From assembly GCA_045590755.1 (NCBI GenBank), contig JAZNRP010000026.1, positions 29,274 to 93,273 of the forward strand: a stretch of DNA of 64,000 bases, read 5' to 3'. Below the pieces are notes generated by a model. That model worked only from the letters and a program-made list of their open reading frames with translations. It had not been told where the DNA came from and did no database searches. Made by a program: the position numbers and the translations under genes. Below are positions 33,322 through 41,898 of the stretch, piece by piece; the first letter of the stretch is position 1, and each line of letters opens with the position of its first letter. The DNA comes from SIG565 sp045590755 (GTDB taxonomy: Bacteria; Bacillota; Clostridia; Oscillospirales; Acutalibacteraceae).

Positions 33322-34524
33322 ATGGAATATATAAATAATTTTATTGAACAAACAGGTTTTTATATGCTCGTTGACGGTTTTCTTGCCGGCGGTATGTGGA
33401 AAAACCTTATAATGATAGGTGTTTCACTTTTACTTTTGTATTTGGCTATTAAAAAGCAGTTTGAGCCGCTTCTTCTTATCGGTATTGCTTTTGGTATGTT
33501 ACTTACAAATCTTCCTGGTGCAGAAATGTATCATGCTGATTTCTGGAACGCTTTTATGGACAAGGGCTCAGAGTTTTATCATGACTATGGTCGTATTTTA
33601 GCCGATGGTGGTTTACTTGATATTTTATATATAGGCGTTAAAACCTGTGTGTATCCGTGTCTTATATTTGTAGGCATCGGTGCTATGGCCGACTTTGGTC
33701 CGCTTATTTCTAATCCCAAATCACTATTACTTGGTGCAGCAGCACAGGTTGGTATTTTTGTTACCTTTATTGGTTGTTTCTTCCTTGGTTTCCCACAGGA
33801 AGCAGCTGCTTCTATCGGTATTATAGGTGGTGCAGATGGTCCTACAGCAATTTATACAACATCTAAGTTGTTCCCTGATTTGCTTGGTCCTATTGCCGTT
33901 GCCGCATATTCATATATGGCGTTGGTTCCTGTTATTCAACCGCCTATTATGCGCTTGCTTACAACTAAAAAAGAGCGCGAAATAGTTATGAAACCGCTTC
34001 GTCAGGTTTCACGCACCGAGAAAATTATTTTCCCGATTGCTGTTACCATTTTCGTAGCACTTCTTGTTCCGTCTGCAACCCCGCTTGTTGGTTGCTTGAT
34101 GCTTGGTAACCTTTGGAAAGAGTCTGGCGTTGCTGAACGTCTTTGCAAGACCGCACAAAACGAGCTTATGAATATCGTTACAATCTTCCTAGGTATTTCG
34201 GTTGGTGCTACTGCAACCGCGGCAAACTTCCTTAATTTGGAAACACTTAAAATACTTGCAATGGGTATAGTTGCTTTCGGTCTTGGTACCGCATGCGGCG
34301 TATTACTTGCAAAGGTAATGAACTTGCTTTCAAAGAACAAAATCAACCCGCTTATTGGTTCTGCAGGTGTTTCTGCTGTACCGATGGCCGCCCGTGTTTC
34401 ACAAGCTGAAGGACAGAAGGCTAATCCTTCTAACTTCTTATTGATGCACGCTATGGGCCCGAATGTTGCTGGTGTTATTGGTTCTGCGGTTGCCGCTGGT
34501 GTTCTCATCGCATTGTTTAGTTAA
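33322..34524 (+). CDS. oadB: Sodium ion-translocating decarboxylase beta subunit
   Basis: Integral membrane subunit that decarboxylates carboxybiotin and pumps Na+ outwards. The 400 residues have about nine membrane segments and the conserved GFPQEAAASIGIIGGADGPT region with the Asp implicated in Na+ and H+ binding, and the PPIMRLLTTKKER loop. The C-terminal SAVPMAARVSQ and HAMGPNVAGVIGSA are family markers. Beta subunits of the oxaloacetate, methylmalonyl-CoA and glutaconyl-CoA pumps are alike; the alpha gene decides the substrate. Confidence 0.95.
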   Translation: MEYINNFIEQTGFYMLVDGFLAGGMWKNLIMIGVSLLLLYLAIKKQFEPLLLIGIAFGMLLTNLPGAEMYHADFWNAFMDKGSEFYHDYGRILADGGLLDILYIGVKTCVYPCLIFVGIGAMADFGPLISNPKSLLLGAAAQVGIFVTFIGCFFLGFPQEAAASIGIIGGADGPTAIYTTSKLFPDLLGPIAVAAYSYMALVPVIQPPIMRLLTTKKEREIVMKPLRQVSRTEKIIFPIAVTIFVALLVPSATPLVGCLMLGNLWKESGVAERLCKTAQNELMNIVTIFLGISVGATATAANFLNLETLKILAMGIVAFGLGTACGVLLAKVMNLLSKNKINPLIGSAGVSAVPMAARVSQAEGQKANPSNFLLMHAMGPNVAGVIGSAVAAGVLIALFS

Positions 34525-34538
34525 TAGGAGAAAAGAAT

Positions 34539-35936
34539 ATGGAAAACAAAAAACTTTATATAACCGACACTATTTTGCGCGATGCCCATCAATCTCAAGC
34601 AGCTACTCGTATGCGTATAGAAGATATGATACCTGCTCTTGAAAAACTTGATAAAATGGGCTACTGGTCGCTTGAGTGTTGGGGTGGCGCTACATTTGAC
34701 GCTTGTATGCGCTTCTTAAACGAAGACCCGTGGGAGAGACTTCGCACCCTTAAAAAACATATGCCTAACACAAAACTTCAAATGCTTCTTCGTGGTCAAA
34801 ACCTTCTTGGCTATAAGCACTATGCAGATGATGTTGTTGATGCATTTGTTAAAAAGTCGATTGAAAACGGTATTGATGTAATTCGTATTTTTGATGCTCT
34901 TAACGACACCAGAAATATGGAACAAGCAATGAAATCTTGTAAAAAATACGGCGGTATTTGTGAAGCTGCTATCAGTTATACAGTAAGCCCTGTACACAAC
35001 GAAGAATACTTTGTAAAACTTGCTGTAAAGCTTGAAAAAATGGGCGCCGATGTAATTTGTATTAAAGATATGGCGAACCTTTTACTCCCTTATGATGCTT
35101 ACTCATTGGTTAAAAAACTCAAGGAAAATGTTAAGGTGCCGATTCATCTTCATACACACAATACAACAGGTACCGGTGATATGACCTATTTAATGGCAGT
35201 ACAAGCGGGTGTTGATATTGTAGATACTGCATTGTCGCCCTTTGCAAATGGTACTGCACAGCCGTCTACCGAGGCTCTTGTTGCTACATTGCAGGGAACC
35301 GAACGCGACACAGGTCTTGACCTTAATAAGTTGAGCGATGTTGCGGCACATTTCCGCGATGTAGCCAATAAAATGAAGGCCGACGGTACTCTTGACCCGA
35401 AGGTGCTTAATGTTGATGTTAAGACACTTTTGTATCAAGTACCGGGTGGTATGCTTTCTAACCTTATTTCACAGCTTAAACAAGCCAATGCAGAAGATAA
35501 ATACTATGATGTTTTAGCGGAAATACCAAATGTTCGCAAGGATTTTGGTTACCCACCGCTTGTAACACCTACAAGTCAGATTGTGGGCACACAGGCAGTA
35601 TTTAATGTTCTTGCTGGTGAGAGATATAAAATGGTTACCAAGGAATCAAAGGGTGTTCTCCGCGGAGAATACGGTCAGGTTCCCGGTAAGGTTAATGAAG
35701 AAGTTCGCAAAAAGGCTATTGGCGACGATAAGGTTATTACCTGCCGTCCTGCAGACCTGCTTGAACCTGAGCTTGAAAAATACAGACAAGAAGCGGGCGA
35801 CCTTGCAAGGTGTGAAGAAGATGTATTAAGCTACGCACTCTTCCCACAGGTTGCATCTAAATTCTTAGCAGAGCGTAACGCTCCGAAGGCCGAAGACACA
35901 GTTCGCACACTTATTGTTGAAGACTTATCAATTTAA
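34539..35936 (+). CDS. oadA: Oxaloacetate decarboxylase alpha subunit (carboxyltransferase)
   Basis: Transfers the carboxyl of oxaloacetate to biotin, leaving pyruvate. The 465 residues begin ITDTILRDAHQSQAATRM (RDAHQS at 14-19), then CWGGATFDACMRFL, the carboxyl-Lys site VICIKDMANLL, and HLHTHNTTGTGDM with metal-binding histidines, as in pyruvate carboxylase carboxyltransferase domains. It lacks a fused biotin domain, which is encoded at 32923. This assigns the pump as oxaloacetate-type, coupling fermentation to a Na+ gradient. Confidence 0.94.
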   Translation: MENKKLYITDTILRDAHQSQAATRMRIEDMIPALEKLDKMGYWSLECWGGATFDACMRFLNEDPWERLRTLKKHMPNTKLQMLLRGQNLLGYKHYADDVVDAFVKKSIENGIDVIRIFDALNDTRNMEQAMKSCKKYGGICEAAISYTVSPVHNEEYFVKLAVKLEKMGADVICIKDMANLLLPYDAYSLVKKLKENVKVPIHLHTHNTTGTGDMTYLMAVQAGVDIVDTALSPFANGTAQPSTEALVATLQGTERDTGLDLNKLSDVAAHFRDVANKMKADGTLDPKVLNVDVKTLLYQVPGGMLSNLISQLKQANAEDKYYDVLAEIPNVRKDFGYPPLVTPTSQIVGTQAVFNVLAGERYKMVTKESKGVLRGEYGQVPGKVNEEVRKKAIGDDKVITCRPADLLEPELEKYRQEAGDLARCEEDVLSYALFPQVASKFLAERNAPKAEDTVRTLIVEDLSI

Positions 35937-35942
35937 GGTATT

Positions 35943-35972
35943 AAAAAACTCCTACTTATGTAGGAGTTTTTT
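35943..35972. terminator. Bidirectional terminator between oadA and the chromate transporters
   Basis: AAAAAACTCCTAC / GTAGGAGTTTTTT with loop TTAT. A-run and T-run flank it, so it can stop transcription from both converging units. Confidence 0.92.
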
Positions 35973-35976
35973 GTAT

Positions 35977-36543
35977 TTAGAACTTTAGTATAAATCCCGA
36001 TATAATTCCAATTACTGCTGATATACAAATTATAATAATCGGATGTACTTTTTTAAGAGCTAAAACTGTCATTAATACAAACAGTGCAAGTGAAATATAA
36101 AACTGTGGGGTAGAGAATACCGAAAGGGAAATGCCACTATAAAAGAAAACTGTTTTACCAATTGAAAACAGTGCCGAGCCAATTAAACCGATAACTGCGG
36201 GTTTAAGTCCTGTCATACAACCAACAACAATCTTGTTGTCCTTGAATTTTTCAAAAAATGCGGCAATTATCAGAATAATAATGAAGGATGGTAAAACAAC
36301 GCCGAGTGTTGCACAAATAGCGCCAATTACACCGCCTAACTGAGTGCCGACATAGGTTGCGCTATTTATCGCAAAAGGGCCAGGTGTGCTTTCGCTTACG
36401 GCAATAAAATTTACAAGCTCAGTACTGCTCATCCATCCGAGCCTTTCGATTTCGGCTTGAATCAGGGGTAGCATAGCGTAACCGCCGCCAATTGTAAACA
36501 ACCCGATTTTAAAGAAAACAAAGAATAACTGCAAGAAAATCAT
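35977..36543 (-). CDS. Chromate transporter, half-size (second)
   Basis: A 188-residue CHR-family membrane protein with about six membrane segments. Motifs: GLFTIGGGYAMLPLIQAE, SESTPGPFAINSATYVGTQLGG and GVVLPSFIIILIIAAFFEKFK. Half-size CHR proteins work as paired heteromers encoded together, as here: it overlaps its partner by 4 bases. Such pairs can export chromate, but in gut-type anaerobes the true substrate is often unknown. Confidence 0.88.
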   Translation of the reverse strand: MIFLQLFFVFFKIGLFTIGGGYAMLPLIQAEIERLGWMSSTELVNFIAVSESTPGPFAINSATYVGTQLGGVIGAICATLGVVLPSFIIILIIAAFFEKFKDNKIVVGCMTGLKPAVIGLIGSALFSIGKTVFFYSGISLSVFSTPQFYISLALFVLMTVLALKKVHPIIIICISAVIGIISGFILKF

Positions 36544-37106
36544 TTATTTAATCTCCTTTCAGCTACAATTGATGAAACAAGTCCGATTATTGCGCAACCA
36601 ATGATGATAATCAGCACATCAACTTTAAATATCGCTGCAAAAATAAATGATAATGCGGCCAAAACATACGAGATTGTCTTCTTAGGACAAACCTTCGCCA
36701 TACTCCAAAATGCCTTTACAATCAAAGCTAAGACACCTGCGCGAATACCAAAGAAAGCATACTGTACTGCCTTAAGGTTTTGAAACTTATCGAGAGCTAA
36801 TGAAATTATTGAAATAATTATAAAGGACGGCAGCACAACGCCGAGTGTTGCAAAAAACGAGCCCCAGAAGCCAGAAATTTTATAACCGATAAAGGTTGCG
36901 GAATTAATAGCAATAGGACCAGGAGTTGATTCAGAAATAGCAAATACATCTAATATTTCTTCATTGGTAACCCATTTTTTCTTTTCGCTTACTTCCTTTT
37001 GAATAATCGGAATCATAGCATAGCCGCCGCCAAAGGTGAAAGCGCCTATCTTAAAGAAAATCCCAAAAAGGGTAAGAAGGGTTTTAAGGTTGAATTTCTT
37101 TTTCAT
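36540..37106 (-). CDS. Chromate transporter, half-size (first)
   Basis: A 188-residue paralogue of the next gene: GAFTFGGGYAMIPIIQKEV, SESTPGPIAINSATFIGY and GVVLPSFIIISIISLALDKF in the same order. The last bases overlap the start of the second half-transporter, so the two are coupled. A GGAGATA ribosome site precedes the start on the minus strand. Resistance or export is inferred from family only. Confidence 0.88.
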   Translation of the reverse strand: MKKKFNLKTLLTLFGIFFKIGAFTFGGGYAMIPIIQKEVSEKKKWVTNEEILDVFAISESTPGPIAINSATFIGYKISGFWGSFFATLGVVLPSFIIISIISLALDKFQNLKAVQYAFFGIRAGVLALIVKAFWSMAKVCPKKTISYVLAALSFIFAAIFKVDVLIIIIGCAIIGLVSSIVAERRLNK

Positions 37107-37141
37107 CTATATCTCCTTTACTTAATTTTTTGTCTATTTAA

Positions 37142-37184
37142 TAAAAAATTCCCAAGTCGTACTATTTTGTGTGACTTGGGAATT
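37142..37184 (-). terminator. Terminator of tRNA-Leu
   Basis: On the minus strand, AATTCCCAAGTC pairs with GACTTGGGAATT and is followed by TTTTTT. The stem begins at the last base of the CCA end. Confidence 0.8.
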
Positions 37185-37270
37185 GGTGCGGGTAGCAGGA
37201 CTTGAACCTGTACCGAGTTGCCCCGACTAGAACCTGAATCTAGCGCGTCTGCCGATTCCGCCATACCCGC
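37184..37270 (-). tRNA. tRNA-Leu (anticodon CAG)
   Basis: An 87-base minus-strand tRNA with the encoded CCA end. Acceptor arms GCGGGTA / TACCCGC pair fully; the anticodon loop TTCAGGT is closed by CTAGA / TCTAG, giving anticodon CAG (template bases 37234-37236). A long variable arm (CGGGGCAACTCG) marks it as class II, and GGTTCAAGTCC is the T arm. It reads leucine CUG codons. Confidence 0.96.
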
Positions 37271-37333
37271 ATATTAAATTGTTTATTTGGGGCAGCCGCG
37301 CCCCGCGTGACTCGTATCGAATCAACAGATATT

Positions 37334-37362
37334 ATTATATATACTTAACCTTTTATTGTCAA
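37334..37362 (-). promoter_or_regulatory. Promoter of tRNA-Leu
   Basis: On the minus strand TTGACA (37362-37357) and TATAAT (37339-37334) with a 17-base spacer, consensus at all 12 positions; the tRNA starts about 64 bases downstream. Confidence 0.88.
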
Positions 37363-37390
37363 GTAAATAAAAAATTTAATACTAACAATA

Positions 37391-37419
37391 TTGCGAATAC
37401 AGTCTTATTATGATATAAT
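37391..37419 (+). promoter_or_regulatory. Promoter of the 37454-39719 unit
   Basis: TTGCGA (37391-37396), 17-base spacer, TATAAT (37414-37419), divergent from the tRNA promoter. Confidence 0.6.
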
Positions 37420-37453
37420 TTAAAAAAATTCACAAACGTGGGGTGAAGACAAA

Positions 37454-38383
37454 ATGAATAAAAAAACATTTTTTTATTTTGATGATGTTATTTGGTTGTT
37501 TCGTGACCTTACAAGAGAAAGACCAGAGTCGATTTTTGACCATTTCTATTTGAAGGTTTTAAAAGAAGCACATGATGAATACGGAATGAAGGTTCAGATG
37601 AATGTATTTTACCGTACAGACTATTTTTACGGTATGGACGAATTTACCCTTGCTGATATGACTGATGTATACAAGGATGAATTTAAGGCTAATTCCGATT
37701 GGTTAAAATTTGGCTTTCATGCCTTGCAGGAATTCCCTGACTACCCATTCGTAAATGTTAGTTATGAAGATATGGTAAAGGATTTTTATTTAACTAAAAA
37801 TGAGATATTACGGTTTGCTGATGAAAAAAACTTTGCTCTTGCCGTATGCTCACATTGGAGACCAATTAGCAAAGAAGGTTGTAAGGCACTTGCTGATAAT
37901 GGAATAAAGCTAATTAACTGTACAGGCGGAGACGTTAGGGAATACGACGGCGACCCGTCATCGCTACCGTACGGTCACTCGGCAAGGCTGTTGCAGAACA
38001 GACAACCGGAAACCAAAATTTTTACCAGAGTTAGCCTTAATAAGGATATTTCAAATTCAATTTGCTCCTATAATCATTTGACAACAAAACAGCTTAAAGA
38101 AACAAATTGTAATTTAAAAACCGTTTATGACGTGGAATTGAATGTTCATTTTAAGAGACTTCTTACACACGGCGTAGTAATTAATCTTAGTAATATTTCT
38201 GATATGGAAAATGAGTATGAAAAAATGATCAACTGTGAATTCGCTACAATAGGTGGTCATGAGCAATATTTCTATCGCAATTATTATGGTTACCAGGAAA
38301 ATCACGGCGAAAAACTTTTAAAGGCTTGTGAAATTTTGTCGGATAACGGTTTTGAATTTATCTTCGCTGAAGATTTAGTTTAA
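37454..38383 (+). CDS. Hypothetical protein, possible polysaccharide-deacetylase-like fold
   Basis: A 309-residue cytoplasmic-looking protein (no signal peptide) that I do not firmly recognise. It opens with FFYFDDVIWLFRDLTRERP, where a buried beta strand ends in an Asp pair as in NodB-type deacetylases, and continues with KFGFHALQEFPDYPF, AVCSHWRP and ATIGGHEQYFYRNYYG, conserved-looking His/Asp positions spaced like a metal site on a barrel. The classical HxxxH motif is not obvious, so the enzyme class is tentative. GGGGTGA precedes the ATG; an SGNH hydrolase follows 19 bases after the stop. Confidence 0.55.
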   Translation: MNKKTFFYFDDVIWLFRDLTRERPESIFDHFYLKVLKEAHDEYGMKVQMNVFYRTDYFYGMDEFTLADMTDVYKDEFKANSDWLKFGFHALQEFPDYPFVNVSYEDMVKDFYLTKNEILRFADEKNFALAVCSHWRPISKEGCKALADNGIKLINCTGGDVREYDGDPSSLPYGHSARLLQNRQPETKIFTRVSLNKDISNSICSYNHLTTKQLKETNCNLKTVYDVELNVHFKRLLTHGVVINLSNISDMENEYEKMINCEFATIGGHEQYFYRNYYGYQENHGEKLLKACEILSDNGFEFIFAEDLV

Positions 38384-38402
38384 AATTAAAAGGAATATGA
38401 AA

Positions 38403-39032
38403 ATGAAAAACTTATTATTAATTGGCGATTCTATCAGAATGGGATACGATAAAGCGGTGAGAAAAACTTTGGAAAACAAAGTTAATGTAATTTCACCGTC
38501 GGATAACTGTCGTTTTGCATCATATGTTTTAAGATATTTCCATGAATATTTAGGGGATATTGACGGAAAGGATATTAACGTTATTCATTGGAATGCAGGT
38601 CTTTGGGATTGCTTGCGGTTGTTCGGTGAAGAACCGCAAACCCCACTCGAGGTTTACGGGTATTATATTGACCGTATCTGTAAAAGAATTAAAAAACTGT
38701 GCCCCAATGCCAAAGTTTTTTTTGCTACTTCAACGAGTGTTCTTTCTGAAAAAATGAGTGATGATTTCAAGAGATATAATGAAGAAATCAAAGAATATAA
38801 CGATACCGCAGAAGAAATAGTAAGGTCTTATGGATTTGAAGTTAATGATTTATTTGAATTATCATTAACCTTGCCGGAAAGCGCACATTCGGACCCGGTG
38901 CATTATTATACGCCTCTCGGTACAGAAACTATGACGAATCAGGTATTATATTATATTGCGCCGGCGCTTGATTTAAGTGAAATACCCGAATATAAAGAAG
39001 ACTTATATACCGATAAACCTATTGGTATTTAA
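38403..39032 (+). CDS. SGNH/GDSL hydrolase family protein
   Basis: A 209-residue esterase-fold protein. Block I is LLLIGDSIRMGY with nucleophile Ser10; the block III Asn is in VIHWNAGLWD; block V is SDPVHYYTPLG with the Asp/His pair. No signal peptide is present, so it acts inside the cell. AAAGGAA spacing favours ATG 38403 over 38397. SGNH enzymes often remove acyl groups from sugars; pairing with the upstream putative deacetylase suggests a shared sugar substrate. trmB follows. Confidence 0.85.
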   Translation: MKNLLLIGDSIRMGYDKAVRKTLENKVNVISPSDNCRFASYVLRYFHEYLGDIDGKDINVIHWNAGLWDCLRLFGEEPQTPLEVYGYYIDRICKRIKKLCPNAKVFFATSTSVLSEKMSDDFKRYNEEIKEYNDTAEEIVRSYGFEVNDLFELSLTLPESAHSDPVHYYTPLGTETMTNQVLYYIAPALDLSEIPEYKEDLYTDKPIGI

Positions 39033-39053
39033 TTTAGTTCTCAGGTGATTGTT

Positions 39054-39719
39054 ATGCGAATGCGAAAGAAAAAATATTTAGAAGAACGACTTGATAAGTG
39101 TCAGGAAAATCTTATTATTATTGACCGCGAAGACCGTAATTTTAATGCGGAAATTAATGAGAATGAAGTTTTTGATTATGCCGATATTTTTGGTAACAAC
39201 AATCCCGTTCATCTTGAGATTGGTTGCGGAAAAGGGCAGTTTTCTTGCGAAATTGCCAAGAGAAATCCCGATATTAACTATATTGCTGTTGAAAAGACGG
39301 CAAACGTAATTGTTTCAGCTTGTGAAAAGGCAAATCAACAGGGTATAAATAACCTTGTTTTTGTTAAATGCTCTGCAGAATATTTACGGTGTTATCTACA
39401 AAAAAATTCAATAGAAAGACTGTATTTGAATTTTTCTTGTCCGTTTCCTAAAAAGAAATATGCTAATCATAGGCTCACGGCAAAACCTTTTTTAGATATT
39501 TACAAAGAGTTATTAACCGACGGAGCCGAAATACATTTCAAAACAGACAACCGCGGTTTGTATGAGTTTTCAATAGAACAACTAACATCTAACGGCTTTA
39601 AGTTAAAAGATGTATGCCTAGATGTACATAAAAGCGATATAGAAGACAATATTGTAACCGAGTATGAGCAAAAGTTTGTGGACCTTGGTTGCCCGATTTA
39701 TAGGTTGACTGCATATTAA
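39054..39719 (+). CDS. trmB: tRNA (guanosine(46)-N7)-methyltransferase
   Basis: SAM-dependent enzyme making m7G46 in the tRNA variable loop. The 221 residues begin MRMRKKKYLEERL and contain the SAM loop LEIGCGKGQFSCEIA, and the late TDNRGLYEFS motif, as in TrmB. The usually invariant SDPWPKKRH...RRLT block instead reads SCPFPKKKYANHRLT (128-142), so Asp becomes Cys129 and Trp becomes Phe131. The rest of the fold is intact. AGGTGA precedes ATG 39054. Third gene after the SGNH hydrolase. Confidence 0.9.
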   Translation: MRMRKKKYLEERLDKCQENLIIIDREDRNFNAEINENEVFDYADIFGNNNPVHLEIGCGKGQFSCEIAKRNPDINYIAVEKTANVIVSACEKANQQGINNLVFVKCSAEYLRCYLQKNSIERLYLNFSCPFPKKKYANHRLTAKPFLDIYKELLTDGAEIHFKTDNRGLYEFSIEQLTSNGFKLKDVCLDVHKSDIEDNIVTEYEQKFVDLGCPIYRLTAY

Positions 39720-39726
39720 ATCGAAA

Positions 39727-39763
39727 AAATAAAAGGATGTAATGGTACATCCTTTTATTTTTT
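39727..39763. terminator. Bidirectional terminator between trmB and uvrB
   Basis: AAAAGGATGTA / TACATCCTTTT with loop ATGG, flanked by A- and T-runs. The uvrB stop codon (39757-39755) lies within the hairpin's 3' side. Confidence 0.88.
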
Positions 39764-41707
39764 TAGTTCTGCAATTTTATCTCTTAAATAAGCCGCGTGT
39801 TCAAACTCAAGCATTTTTGCGGCTTCGCGCATTTCGGCGCTGAGTCGCGCAATAAGTTTTTCTTTTTCAATTTTAGGCATCTTTTTAATGTTTTCATCAG
39901 TTACGGGTTTAGCTGACATTTCAATTATCTCGCGAACATCCTTAATAATTGTCTTGGGTGTAATGCCGTTTTTCTTATTATATTCATCCTGAATTTGTCG
40001 GCGGCGGAGTGTTTCTGTAATGGCGTTTTCCATAGAGCGAGTAACGGTGTCAGCATACATAATAACTTCACCGTTAGCATTTCGTGCAGCACGACCGATT
40101 GTCTGAATAAGGGAAGTTTCGCTTCGTAAAAAGCCTTCCTTGTCGGCATCTAAAATTGCTACAAGCGATACTTCGGGAATATCAAGGCCTTCTCGTAATA
40201 GGTTTATACCGATAAGTACATCAAATTTACCTAGTCTTAAATCGCGTATAATTTCCATTCGCTCAATTGTATCAATATCATAATGCATATATCTGACCTT
40301 TATATCAAGGTTTTCTAAATACTCGGTTAAATCTTCTGCCATTTTTTTGGTAAGCGTAGTTACAAGAACTCGCTCGTTACGGGTGGTACGAATATTAATT
40401 TCAGAAACTAAATCATCAATCTGTCCATCACTCGATTTTACGGTAACCTTGGGGTCAAGTAGCCCTGTGGGGCGAATAACCTGTTCGGCTATCTGGGCGG
40501 ATTTTTCTTTTTCAAATTCACCCGGCGTTGCAGATACAAAAATTGCTTGATTTATGTGTTTATAAAACTCATCAAAATTAAGCGGACGGTTATCAAATGC
40601 CGATGGCAATCTGAAACCGAATTCTACAAGATTTTCTTTTCTTGCTCTGTCGCCGCCAAACATACCGCGTACTTGCGGTAGTGTTACATGGGATTCATCA
40701 ACAAACAGTAAAAAATCATCGGGAAAATAGTCAAGCAATGTAAAGGGGACACTGCCTTTCGGTCTGCCTGAGAGTACACGCGAATAGTTTTCCACACCTT
40801 TACAGGTGCCTATTTCTCTTAGCATTTCTATATCATATTCTGTTCTTTGTCTAATTCTCTGTGCTTCAATCAGCTTTGAATTTTCAGTGAAGAATCGAAC
40901 GCGCTCTTCCATTTCTTCTTCAAGATTTTTAAGGGCGTCCACCATTTTATCTTGCGGTACAATGTAGTGAGACGCGGGGTATATAGCAACATGAGAAAGT
41001 AATGCCTTAACTTCGCCCGTCAAGGTATTAATTTCACAAATTCGGACAACTTCATCGCCGAAAAATTCGATTCTTATGGCGTTACCGTAAGAATAAGCAG
41101 GGTAGACCTCAACAACATCCCCGCGAACGCGGAATTTGTTGCGAACAAAGTTAACATCATTTCGTTCGTACTGTAAATCAACAAGCTTTGCAATAAAGTC
41201 ATCTCGGCTTTTTTCCATACCCGAACGCAACGAAATTACCATATTTCTGTAATCAATAGGGTTACCTAAAGAATATATACACGAAACCGAAGCTACAATA
41301 ATTACATCTCTGCGCTCTGACAAAGCACAGGTAGCACTGTGACGAAGTTTATCTATTTCATCATTAATTGCCGAGTCTTTCTCAATGTAGGTGTCAGTCC
41401 CCGGTATATATGCCTCGGGTTGATAGTAATCATAGTAAGATACAAAATATTCCACCGCATTCTCAGGGAAGAATTCTTTGAATTCACTGCACAACTGTGC
41501 GGCAAGAGTTTTATTGTGAGCGAGAACCAATGTAGGACGGTTAACATTTGCTATTATATTGGCCATGGTAAAGGTTTTACCACTACCCGTAACACCGAGT
41601 AAGGTTTGCTCTTTAAACCCATTATTAACGCCATCTGTAAGCTTATTTATAGCTTCAGGCTGATCGCCCGTAGGCGCATAATTCGAATGTAAAATAAATT
41701 TTCCCAT
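39755..41707 (-). CDS. uvrB: Excinuclease ABC subunit B
   Basis: DNA-damage-verifying helicase-like subunit of nucleotide excision repair. The 650 residues have Walker A GVTGSGKTFTMAN near residue 40, the beta-hairpin region YYDYYQPEAYIPGTDTYIEK, SRVLSGRPKGSVPFTLLDYF, the DEAH-like FVDESHV, helicase motif VLIGINLLREGLDIPEVSLV, and a C-terminal UVR domain that binds UvrC (EMREAAKMLEFEHAAYLRDK). Full length. uvrA, usually next, is not in the window; no LexA box was recognised upstream. Confidence 0.98.
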   Translation of the reverse strand: MGKFILHSNYAPTGDQPEAINKLTDGVNNGFKEQTLLGVTGSGKTFTMANIIANVNRPTLVLAHNKTLAAQLCSEFKEFFPENAVEYFVSYYDYYQPEAYIPGTDTYIEKDSAINDEIDKLRHSATCALSERRDVIIVASVSCIYSLGNPIDYRNMVISLRSGMEKSRDDFIAKLVDLQYERNDVNFVRNKFRVRGDVVEVYPAYSYGNAIRIEFFGDEVVRICEINTLTGEVKALLSHVAIYPASHYIVPQDKMVDALKNLEEEMEERVRFFTENSKLIEAQRIRQRTEYDIEMLREIGTCKGVENYSRVLSGRPKGSVPFTLLDYFPDDFLLFVDESHVTLPQVRGMFGGDRARKENLVEFGFRLPSAFDNRPLNFDEFYKHINQAIFVSATPGEFEKEKSAQIAEQVIRPTGLLDPKVTVKSSDGQIDDLVSEINIRTTRNERVLVTTLTKKMAEDLTEYLENLDIKVRYMHYDIDTIERMEIIRDLRLGKFDVLIGINLLREGLDIPEVSLVAILDADKEGFLRSETSLIQTIGRAARNANGEVIMYADTVTRSMENAITETLRRRQIQDEYNKKNGITPKTIIKDVREIIEMSAKPVTDENIKKMPKIEKEKLIARLSAEMREAAKMLEFEHAAYLRDKIAELKK

Positions 41708-41898
41708 ATTTTATAACACCAAAATAAAATTTTTTATTAACTATTAAAATGTATATCATAACAATATTATTTTGTAAATAAATTATCGGGGATTACCAAA
41801 CAGAAAAGATTTTGTCCACTTTTGTTTTATTTTTTTCTTTACAAAATTTAATTTATATGTAAAAATGATTATAAGATTTAAAATAGGGAGGTGTGTTA

